DNA from: Spinacia oleracea
Lineage: Eukaryota; Streptophyta; Magnoliopsida; Caryophyllales; Amaranthaceae
Assembly: GCF_020520425.1 (NCBI RefSeq)
Contig: NC_079492.1
Coordinates: 105,745,157-105,809,156, forward strand
Reading direction: 5' to 3'
DNA length: 64,000 bases
Below are positions 22,756 through 32,298 of the stretch, piece by piece. Each line of letters opens with the position of its first letter. Position 1 is the stretch's first letter. A program made the position numbers and the translations under genes. Under the pieces are notes generated by a model that was not told where the DNA came from, did not search any database, and saw only the letters and a program-made list of their open reading frames with translations.

Positions 22756-22974
22756 TTATATTGTTAAAATATACTGTATGACTAGTAGAGTAACTATATT
22801 GCATATAAGTAAACTATATCAATGTAAGAGTTACTATATAGGCCGTGGATTTTTTGGATCACGTGAACATTGCTTGTCCATGTCATCTTTAAAAGCTGTA
22901 AAAAACCTAAAATATCCTGGTCCACATTAAAATAGCGTGGACCTGGTCCATGCAAGTGGGATTGTAACAGATTT

Positions 22975-23035
22975 TGTCCAGATCGTGTCCAAATTAGAAC
23001 CAATCTATCTAGACCATGTCCAAGTCTATCTAATA
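22975..23035. repeat. GATC-rich degenerate tandem repeat, right part
   Basis: The last block of the GTCCAGATC-type units, resuming directly after the Mutator-like element's target duplication. It is followed by AT-rich sequence and GATCAGATC words up to the right end at 23281. Confidence 0.75.
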
Positions 23036-23284
23036 TATATGGAATAGTAAACCCTAAACCCTAATTGACTAAAGTTAAATAAGTAATTTGTAATTAAAAC
23101 AACATTATAAATTTGAATAAAATTTATTTTACATGTAAATCATTTAATATTAATAATGGTAGTTTTATTATTTAAATATTAATTATAAAAATTATATTAA
23201 ATTAGATCAGATCAAATCAGATCAGAAAAAATAAATTCAGATTAGATCAAATAAGGAGAAATAAGTTGAATTAAGCTGGCCTTA

Positions 23285-23739
23285 ATCACTCGCTCAAACA
23301 CAAAATAGGAGCAAATTATCTAACCGATATCAGGCAAATTAAGGTCCCCGAATCATAGTGGGATAGTGAGTTGTGCCATCATCCCCAACACCACAACTGA
23401 CAACTCTCTCTAATTCTATCTATCATCCAACTCCTCCCTCTTGTTTAAGTTTGCATTCATCCCACAATCCCAGAATTTAACACAATTACTCCTACTACGT
23501 ATAAATTTCGGAAAATTTCTGATCTCACCCACGTGGTCTCGGATACTTTATTTATTTATTCTTTCAATTCAACGAACAAACTTCAAATCTTCATCATCGT
23601 TGTCTTTTCCAGATCCAAATCCACCTACGTTTGCCCGTCTTTTATACTGTCACCATACGATTTTTACCCACTTCCTCAAAAACCCTAAAAACCCCCCTAA
23701 TTATTTGATTTTCTGGGTTCCAAGATTTAAAATTTAGAG
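23285..23739 (+). promoter_or_regulatory. Promoter and 5' UTR region of the RAB5IP-family gene
   Basis: This 455-bp stretch between the nest and the start codon shows pyrimidine-rich 5'-UTR-like sequence (23395-23700). I cannot place the transcription start. The transposon nest ends only about 450 bp from the ATG, so any longer upstream control lies inside or beyond repeats. Confidence 0.4.
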
Positions 23740-25560
23740 ATGAAGGATAAGAAATCTTCGAAATTGAACCATCTACATCAGAATGGTCACACTTCTCCGT
23801 TTAAATTGGGCAAATTGTTTGATCCTGATGTTTCCTGGGATAAGGTCAACTTTCTTATCTTTTATTTCTCCTTTTCAATTTTAGTTTTTTTAATTATTAT
23901 GATACTGTCATTATTATTATGAATTGGGTTTGTTAATTAAGTTGGAGATTAATTTGATTGTTTTTAGATTATTTAGAGGATTGTTAGATCACCCTATTAC
24001 TGACAGTAAGCTGCAATTGGAGTTATCGTCAGACTTAATTCGTGGGATTATTAATTCTTTCAATCTTCTGTATTAATAAAGCTAATTTGAAGCTTTTATG
24101 AATCGTATTTGGTGGGATTGTGAAACTGCTAATCAATCTTGATGGGTGGAATTGTTATATAAGTTAAATTATGAGAAATTGAAGTTCTAGTCAATCTCTA
24201 TTATTGAGATGGTTGAAGATTTAGTGAATCTCTATTAGAGAGATGGTTGAAGATTTAGTCAATCTTAGTTTTTGAAATCGTCGGAGCTTACTTTATCCGT
24301 CAAACTATGTGGATTTATGCCTCAGAATATACGATTGGCTTTCATGTTTTTGAGTGCCATTGAACTGATGATTTGGGAAGGCCATAGTCAGGCGAATATT
24401 AGGATTGCTGGATTATTCGTTCGATGGTTATATGGACTGTGTTCTGTGTGACAGTTATTGACTATCCTGCTGTTAATTTTTGTTTTTCTCCAGGATCAAC
24501 TAGGAGATGTTCTACACTGGACTCGACAAGTGGTGGCACTTGTGTGTGGTTTAATTTGGGGCGCTATTCCTTTGGTTGGAGGCATATGGCTTATATTGTA
24601 AGTTGTACAGTACTTTGAATTACCGAGTATACGTATAAGACAGAGTCTGCAACTGCACTTTGGGTTACTCTAAAAGATAATTTCTACATCTTAACGATGA
24701 GTTTGTGTGATCAACATTCACCTTATTTCACTTTAGCTCCAAATTAGTTGTTTTCCAGTCAAAAAGTAATCTGCTCCAGATCTTTGTTTTATGCTTAGAA
24801 TATTTCAATGCACCTATTCTTCTGGTTGTTTCTAGGAGTATCATTTATATGCTGGATGAATATGTATGGTGGTCATTATATTCGAGCTGGAAAAGTGATG
24901 GGTTATATTAAGATGTCAGCTTACTTCATTTTCCTTGTAAATAAAGAAGTGACTGATTATCTATGCTGCTATATAAACTTGATCTGATATCTTGACGGCT
25001 TTAGTTATATGCTTAGATTAATCCAGAATAAGATGAAAATACAAGGGTTAATATGTTAAACAACTAGGGTTTTCCAGATGAATAGATGAAATCTTATCTT
25101 TTAGTACTTGGATTTGAATTGTTTTGGGAGCTTCCTGTGGTAGTGATAAGAAATGGATTATCACCAGGGTGGTATTGTCTGGACGTAAGTGAAAGCTATG
25201 GTGTTCTAGAACGATAAGTTATCTACATCATGTCAAGTTATCATTCTTCCTGATGATTAATTGTGGTTTCTCTACTGTTTCATGGTTACAGATTCTTGGC
25301 AATTTCATCTGCTATTGTGTATGGGTATTATGCATTGATACTTAAGGTTGATGAGGAAGAATATGGTGGTCATGCATCTCTCCTCCAAGAAGGGCTTTTC
25401 GCATCAGTGACACTATTTCTGGTAAAGTCCCGTTGCTCAACATCACATTCTCGACTTTTAACTCGTCAGATTTTGTCTGTTTGATGCATTGCTGAACTGA
25501 CTTTTATCCCTATTGTTACAGCTTGCGTGGATTCTAGTATACAGCTTGGGGCACTTTTGA
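23740..25560 (+). CDS. RAB5IP/OPTI-family ER membrane protein
   Basis: The coding exons are 23740-23844, 24494-24597, 25292-25421 and 25522-25560, with GT-AG introns and consistent phase, giving 125 residues. The product begins MKDKKSSKLNHLHQ, then has a conserved FKLGKLFDPD..SWDK segment. Three hydrophobic stretches lie near residues 47-66, 70-89 and 104-125 (GLFASVTLFLLAWILVYSLG). The motif LKVDEEEYGGHASLLQEGLF is characteristic. This matches the plant Rab5-interacting family and animal RAB5IF/OPTI. The animal protein partners TMCO1 in the GEL complex of the multipass translocon, so a role in inserting membrane proteins at the ER is likely but inferred. Length equals the family norm. The start is chosen because the first exon aligns end to end with family members. 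It faces the PGR5-like gene tail to tail. Confidence 0.92.
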
Positions 25561-26561
25561 TAGATTAGGCAGCAAGAACTCTTCTTGGTCGATATTGAGA
25601 TAATCTAGTGCCACATTTTCTTATTTGCCTTTAACAATTAGATGATTTATTACATTTGTATTTGTTTAAAGTTTGTGCTTTCTTAGTTATACTGTGAACA
25701 CAAACTTGTTAGCGTTTAAGGCGATAGCAAAGTCGTTTTAACCGTCTTTTCACGGAAGTTCTAATGATTTTTACAAAATATTGATGTGCCTTCTTTGGAG
25801 AATCCAAGAACTATCTTTTTGCCTTGTTGATATACAGATCTGATTTGCCTCAAAAGAGTTGTGGCATATTTTACCCGTGACTTTCAACTGTGATCACAGT
25901 CAGGCAATCAGATCTCAGTTGCGACAGAACTTAACACCAATTTACAGCTCGCGAGCGAGATTAAGTAGTTCCACCAAAGGGCTCACTGTATGACAGAGTA
26001 ATAATTTAATACCAAGTATTACGTAATTTGAAAAACTAAACACAGTATGTTCGAAAGAGTAGATCAAAGAAAGAACAAAAGGTCAAACATTGGGGTATTT
26101 ATATCCAATTTCTGTAACTTTATATCCAATTTTTGTAACTTTATTATGGAAAAAAATTGACGGATAAACATCTTAAAAGGGATTAATCAATATCGAACCA
26201 CTTTAAATAAGAATTTGTGAAGACCAAATAATAGTATTTGATGTATTGTCTTTCAACATGTCAGTTGGAGTAGCTAATTGACTAGACTTGAACGCCATAA
26301 CTACAATTGCGTCATTTGTCTGTGCGGGCGACAGCGTATTACACAAAAACACTATGTACTAGAAATAAAATATTTCTTACACGATACTTAGCTAGGCAGG
26401 AAGGCAACAATATGCTCTAACTAATCTCCAACTGCATCAATTTTGTTTGCTGTATACTTTGATTTATGTACCAGCCAGTGCTAGACTTCAAAAGAATCAT
26501 CCTACTGTACATGAACTCAAATCACATTTAACTCTCTTGCCCCAGTTTTTATGTCAATGTT
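25561..26561. other. Convergent intergenic region with both 3' UTRs
   Basis: One kb between two genes transcribed toward each other. It must hold both 3' UTRs and polyadenylation signals; AT-rich sequence is present but I cannot place the ends. No transposon ends or RNA genes seen. Confidence 0.5.
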
Positions 26562-29500
26562 TTAACGCCGGCGACTTCGTCTCTCAGATATCAGGTAAAC
26601 GCGGCCATGAACCCATCGTCTTCCAAGTTTTGATATGGATTGCTGCAAAATGACAAAGTGAGATGAGAAGAAATGTTATGCATTTCAACACAATATACAA
26701 CATCATATGCCAAAACCAATAATCTATAAACCTCATAATTTTATGTTGTATGTTGACATTATATGAGGATGTCATGAGTTTTTTGTAGCCACTATACCAA
26801 ATCATGTCATCCATTCCCCACACTGAACCTAAAGGCAACTGAATTTACCTCAGCCTTGGTGCGAAACTCAATCCGGCATTCGCAAACGTGACAATCAGCT
26901 CTATGGGAAGAGCTACTGCTTTGATCTGACCTCAGAAATGCAAAGACCTGCAAAATTTTGCGAATGATGTATGTGAGAAAGATACTACAAAGTACATATC
27001 ACTCTGATTCATAGATTACAACGAGGGCACATTTGACAAAAAGAGCTGCTAGAGGTGAAGTGCAAATTCAGTAAAGCTAACCTCCTCTCCACAATTTGGA
27101 CAGGCTCCTTTCAATGCCACTAGATCATTCCGCCATAGGCCCTGTAGAGCTCGAGCTGAACCATGAACATAGGCATTAGACAAGAGATGATAATATCAGT
27201 ATCACTTCACTGTCATAAAAAGGCAATATGCAAAACCACATCTACCCTTTTATCTGTTACCCAAGCTTGGATAATGATGGCAAGTTTTTATTTTTATACT
27301 TTTTTAACTTTCCATCCAAGATGCTTAATTTTTAAAAGTTTGAATAACTACTAGCCACTTCATTTCACAAGGAACAAAAACTTGAAATAATCTTGAATAA
27401 CATGGTGAAATGTTTCTGTATTTACTGTTAAGGATCTACTATTAAATGGCCACTAAATACTATGAACTGAAGGTCATTAGAGCACACTGCTATTATGCCA
27501 GCCTGAATTAGATCAACAAATAGAGTAAAGCAATGGAAATGAAAATGAAAAGGATGGATGGATGGCAACATTACCAGAAGCTGATGCAATTGGGCAGCCA
27601 ATTACAGAACCCAGAAGAATGAACAGCACAGTGTTTAACATGCCAAGAACCTCCAGCAGTGCTGGTTGGCTGCTGTAGACTGCTTCTGAATTAAGAATAT
27701 CCTGATAAGCTAAATTGATGGTGTACAACATGGGCACAAGACATACTGAACCGCCAAATGCAAGTATCAGAAACCAGACGCTCGCCAAAGCAAACACCTG
27801 CGAAGGGTCTTCCTGCCCTACACACACGTCATCATCTTCAACTAATATACAAATATCCTTCCTAGTCAACATGGATGTTATTTAAACAACAAAAATATAG
27901 TGAACAATACAGTTAAATTATGATGAATTTCTAAACTAGGAAAAATTGGCATCAACAAAAGACAAACAGAAGCTTTAGTTACAAATCACCAACGTTTTCC
28001 TTTGGTCATTCTTTTCTTCTCTTGCATTTTTTTTGGGGGGTGGGGATCTTGTAGAAAGTAAAGTGAAGTATGTCATTTAAAGTGCTTAAGCATGTGTGGA
28101 ATCTAGCCAATCCCACCAATGTGGAAACGTGGCTGTGGTAAAAGGTTTGTGCACAGTAATTATCAGGGATCTTGACTACTGGACACCAGTCTTTCTAGTT
28201 CCCCCAACACATCTACACACCACATCCTTCAAAAAATCATAAATCAACAATTTGCCTTGTCTTGCATCCCCCTCCCCCTCTTAGGCTTTCAGTCTAGTTT
28301 CCCATTAATGTTTACAACTTCATACTCGTAGTATCAAGATGCACACATATCCAGTATCTAGATAGTTTGTACCATAAAAACAAGAGTTCCTTGAGAATGA
28401 GTACGTATAGTATCATCAGTCTACATCCTTAAAATATCCCAAAACTTCCGGACTAATAATGAAAAACACAAATCAATAACCTTCCTTGAAAAAGTGCTCA
28501 AAGACCTAAAGAAGCACAAGAAAATCTGAAGGGGCTTTCAACATTAACCCCTGATGGAGTATCTCACTATATCGGTTTATATTATTACACACTGTTTATG
28601 GCGGGCGAAACCCCTCATTCTGAGTTATTATCCTCGACTCACAGAGAACATTGCTTAGGTAACTTGTTACTCGAAGTAATTAGTCATCAGAAGTTAAGAA
28701 AGTGAAAGAGTTGATTTCACTAAGCATTCTGATGCTTAATACATCAAAATAGGTATTCCAACTGAATCCTCTTTCAGCCAGAAAAGCATAAGATACCACC
28801 TTGTTGTTCTTGTCATTAAATTCTTCAAATTCAAATTCCTCAGTGAAGCAACTATTTTTTCCACCGTAAACTGAGAACAGGCCAACTGAATTTTAAATTC
28901 TCTCTCCTCCCATTTTCTCGTGCCAAGCCCAATTTCAGACAACAGTTCAAAATTGGACCTGTCACGCAGATTAATCACATTGTTTTCAGCTCGGAATTAC
29001 AAGATTAGGTAGGTCAAAACTCGGTAACCTCTTTCACCATTATTTTCTTTATGTATTCCGGATTGAACAATCTTATCCAAAACCTTGAATATTTCAAGCT
29101 AATTCAAGTCATTCCCAGGCGGGGTCAATTTTGGACAGGTCTATTAGATTCCGGTTCTAATCTTCAGAATCAAATACAAGAAACACATCTAATTAAACCA
29201 ATAAGAGTAACATTAAACACAAGTACACCAACAATTAACTGCGAATGAGTTTACCTGAGCATCAGCATAGGTAGATTGGCGGCGTAAACTACACCTTGGA
29301 TATTTCATCACGTATTTCGATCCATACCACCTCAATTTCAACTGTTCCACCATCAACACCACATCCTTATTATCATCATCATAATCAATCACATTTGTTC
29401 CTAATTAAAATAAAGGCCATCTCAATAAACTCACCTCAACCCTATCAAACATGTCATCTAATATCAACGGTTGTCCACTGTAATACGCATCTTTCGCCTA

Positions 29501-29873
29501 TTTATTTAAACGAAATCAAAATCAATCGACTCAAATCAAACAACGCATTTAACATTTCCAACACTGATGAACTGATGAAGAAGCTAGACGAGGAGAGAGA
29601 ACGAGATACCTGACGGTAAAGAGCCTCAAGGGTTTCTTGGCTGGCGGTTTCAACAGGACCAACAAAAATACAAGAAGGGCCCTCGGAAGTCACCGGACTT
29701 GCCGGTGGTTGAAAGGCGGCGCTAGCGCATGTAGAAAGTCCGCCTCTGGCGTGAAAATGGTGGCTGAAGACGGAGGCAGAGGATGATTTTAGCGGGAGAA
29801 TTTTGCCGGCGATGGATTTGTAAGGAATGGTAAAGCGTGACCGGGAGAGAGAACTACCAGTTGCTCCGGCCAT
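26562..29873 (-). CDS. PGR5-like protein (PGRL1/PGRL2 family), thylakoid
   Basis: Seven exons on the minus strand (29873-29610, 29497-29435, 29341-29255, 27812-27575, 27155-27082, 26947-26849, 26642-26562) give 301 residues, near the family size of about 320. Residues 1-50 are Ser/Ala-rich and positively charged, a likely chloroplast transit peptide. SEGPSCIFVGPVETASQETL opens the mature conserved part, followed by LILDDMFDRVELKLRWYGSK and YPRCSLRRQSTYAD. Two membrane spans lie near 145-170 and 191-216. The end has the family Cys pattern: CPNC at 236-239 and C261, C264, C266, with Cys also at 68 and 126. PGRL1 works with PGR5 in cyclic electron flow around photosystem I, and these cysteines are redox active there. 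I cannot decide between PGRL1 and the related PGRL2. The fourth intron counted from the last exon (27813-29254) is 1.44 kb and shows no recognisable insertion. Confidence 0.92.
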
Positions 29874-30163
29874 CGACGGTTAGGAGAGAGAAAGAGTGTG
29901 TGGATAACGTGAGGTTTACACGCGACTTTACGGTGTCGTTCATGTAAAACACACAAATAAATTGAAAAAAAACACATCTATAATTTGGTTATTATTTAGG
30001 GTGGTGGACGAAAATGTCCTCTTGTGGTCAGGATTGAAAGGATGCCAAATTGGGCTGGAGTATATCTTACTGTGGGCCCTGTGGCCCACGTATGATTGAG
30101 TGGCTTTTGTTTTCAGGCCTGTCAACAAATATCAAATTTGCCAGTAATATATAATTAAAAAAA
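29874..30163 (-). promoter_or_regulatory. Upstream region of the PGR5-like gene
   Basis: 290 bp between the start codon and the tRNA gene. No TATA box can be assigned with confidence. The tRNA gene sits on the same strand immediately upstream. Confidence 0.35.
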
Positions 30164-30235
30164 TGCGTCTGCCGGGAGTCGAACCCGGGTCTATTGCTTG
30201 GAAGGCAATTATCCTAACCGTTGGACTACAGACGC
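30164..30235 (-). tRNA. tRNA-Gly (anticodon UCC)
   Basis: On the minus strand the 72-nt sequence begins GCGTCTGTAGTCCAACGG and ends with the matching stem CAGACGC plus discriminator A. The anticodon loop is CTTCCAA, giving anticodon UCC for glycine. The T arm GGGTTCGACTCCC and D arm are intact. No intron and no encoded CCA, as expected for a nuclear gene. Confidence 0.96.
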
Positions 30236-30582
30236 TATTGTTGAAAATTCTGGTCCATATATATATTTATTACAAAATAGATTGGCTACTCCATATTTGT
30301 ACAAGATAGAGTCTAGTTTATCTTTCTTTTTTTATTAGGTAAGAAGAAAAAAATATATTGAACAACACATATCTCAGGTTATCCATTCCAATTAAGTAGG
30401 CCTATGCTTGAGTCGCTCTCAAACATTTCACAGCTGATAGGACTCGACCATATTATCTTCAAGTCACATGGTGAGTTCACCACAAACTCCACCAACTTAT
30501 GTGTGGTTTGGAGATTACCATATTCGGCTTAACCTGAAATTCTACGTATCAATTATTTATTATGTTGAGTATGAAAATATAA
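30236..30582. other. Intergenic, nothing recognised
   Basis: About 350 bp between the tRNA gene and the Helitron-like unit. It has AT-rich composition and no feature I can support. Upstream of the tRNA gene on its strand, a T-rich patch at 30320-30345 reads as an A-rich tract. Confidence 0.4.
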
Positions 30583-32004
30583 CTATTGTACGGCCGAGCA
30601 TTGCCTCCGATTTTTAATTTTAGTGTGATTTGAAAATATGTGCACATATAGGCGGTATCGCCATCGAATTGCAGTGGTAACACAAGATCGTCTGAGTAAC
30701 AACCTTCCCTATATGCCCCATACCCATAAAGTTGTATCCTCTTCGTTATGATTAGTTGATTACTCCGTATTCAACTTCCATCAATGTTTTCCTCTTAATT
30801 ACTCATAATTACATTTCATTACCTCAAGTTTTTTTTTTTTTTTTTGTGAGGCTTAAGCCGGGAAGAAAATAAATGTACATCTATAAATTAAATAATTTGT
30901 TTTCTTTTGTTCTTCCGCGTTCATTTTTATTTAATTTATTATTCATTTTAAAAGAATATATATTTGTATGGATAGATATAGCATGAGTTGTAGTTGGCTC
31001 GATGGATGATGATAGTGTAGAGACTATTCGCTACGATATTGCAACTTCATTAGTCAGTCATTTGTTGTAAAACACGGTTGTTTCGATTTATTAAATAATT
31101 GTCTTATATTAACATATATTATTTAGACGTTAATATTATAGTGTAACACAATTATTAAAGTTTAATCGCCTACTGCCTTGTTTTATACATCAGTTGATTT
31201 TTTGGGAGTTGAGTATAATAGATTAAACATTAAACATGGTCCTTAACTATAATTAACCCTATTAACGTCTCTAGATGGTCCTTAACTATAATTAACTCTA
31301 ACTTTATTAAACATGTTATAGTTATAGTTGAGACGTTCATATAATAACTAAAAAATTGATAAGACTATGTTAACATATTAATTATTAAAAATAATTAATA
31401 TTTCTGGTCTTGCATTAAGGATCTTTTTGCTACCATAATTATTTTATTAATTTCAACTTCATCATTTCATAATATATAATTTGGTAATCATAATATCTAG
31501 TTTTTCCTAAATATCGAGGTTTCATCTAGTATAGCGATTGAAAACATTAGTCTAATAAGTAGATATTGTATAAAGTAGGTAAGTAACATCAACAATGATG
31601 ATTTTCGTTTAATATGTAGCTATAAATAAAAAAAATTAATGAATATTAGAATATATGTCACTTATAATAATGTATCGTTTTCTATTTCCTTATTATGATT
31701 ATTTGACTAATAATACAATCAAGGTATTTAATAGGAAATTACAAAGATTTTATTATCTATAATTTTAGAATTTGGTATATTCTTTGTAGGAATTTCATGC
31801 AATATTTTTATGTTTAGTTTATATCTTATGTGATTGCAAATAAAATAATAAGAAGATCTACAATGTTGTCATAAATAAAAAAGATAACATAATTTAATCC
31901 ATTTATTTATAGAAAGAAAAAAAAAAGCGGGAAAACTTTCATTGTGAGCATGACATGTGTCATCTTAGGTTTTAGGGGTCTCTCTTTTAGTATAGTTATA
32001 TAGA
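30583..32004 (-). mobile_element. Degenerate Helitron, about 1.4 kb
   Basis: On the minus strand the 5' end is TCTATATAACTATACTAAAA preceded by A, a classic plant Helitron start. The 3' end near 30583-30605 (GGAGGCAATGCTCGGCC then spacer and CTAT-like sequence) is a decayed version of the usual hairpin and CTAG. The interior segment near 30640-30730 resembles 37125-37240 in the Helitron at 37070, including ATATGTGCACATATA. No coding sequence. Confidence 0.55.
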
Positions 32005-32298
32005 TTACGTTGATTTTGTTTTTAATTGCACTATTATAATAATTGTCTAATTTCTACTTGTGAATAGTTGAAAGTTTGAAACTGATCGAACTTTATGATC
32101 ATAATCTATTCCATGATAATACATCAAAACTAGACCTCGAATGACATTCTTAGCAACACAAGAAGCATGAAAAACAATTGCACTTGTTGTGCCATTAAGA
32201 AAACTAAGTTAAACCACTTAGATTTTCCCTACAAAAACTACAAAATACAAAAATACGCAAGAACAAGTTATATACTCTAGTAAAAACTAAGTAATAAA
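32005..32298 (-). other. 3' flank of the GT47 gene
   Basis: 294 bp after the GT47 stop codon on its strand. It probably holds the 3' UTR. No other feature. Confidence 0.4.

Larger units (their letters stand above)
17962..22964. mobile_element. Mutator-like element, 5 kb, probably deleted of transposase
   Basis: It is flanked by the direct repeat TAACAGATT (17953-17961 and 22965-22973), the 9 bp expected for Mutator. The ends are imperfect inverted repeats of about 45 bp sharing GGTCCACGCTA at their core. Each core is itself part of a hairpin (GGTCCACGCTAACTTAGCGT at the left). The interior is dominated by AGT(T/A)ACTATATG words. An open gene-like patch at about 18350-18468 reads DKEKLEEVVDQEGGSPLPKP, and an Arg/Gly-rich tail sits at 20421-20612. 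No transposase core or SWIM domain was seen. A Stowaway (18907-19232) and a Helitron (21427-22755) are nested inside. Confidence 0.65.
6717..23281. mobile_element. Composite PIF/Harbinger-like TIR element with nested insertions
   Basis: The left end after TTA (6714-6716) is GGCCCTGTTTAGTTCACCTT. The right end, reversed, is GGCCAGCTTAATTCAACTTA and is followed by TTA (23282-23284). Imperfect TIRs of about 24 bp and a 3-bp TTA duplication fit PIF/Harbinger or Tourist-like elements. Without its two large insertions (7128-17396 and 17962-22964) the element is only about 1.3 kb. It consists of GATCAGA-rich tandem repeats with no transposase, so it is non-autonomous. This assigns the outermost and oldest layer of the nest. 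Confidence 0.7.
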
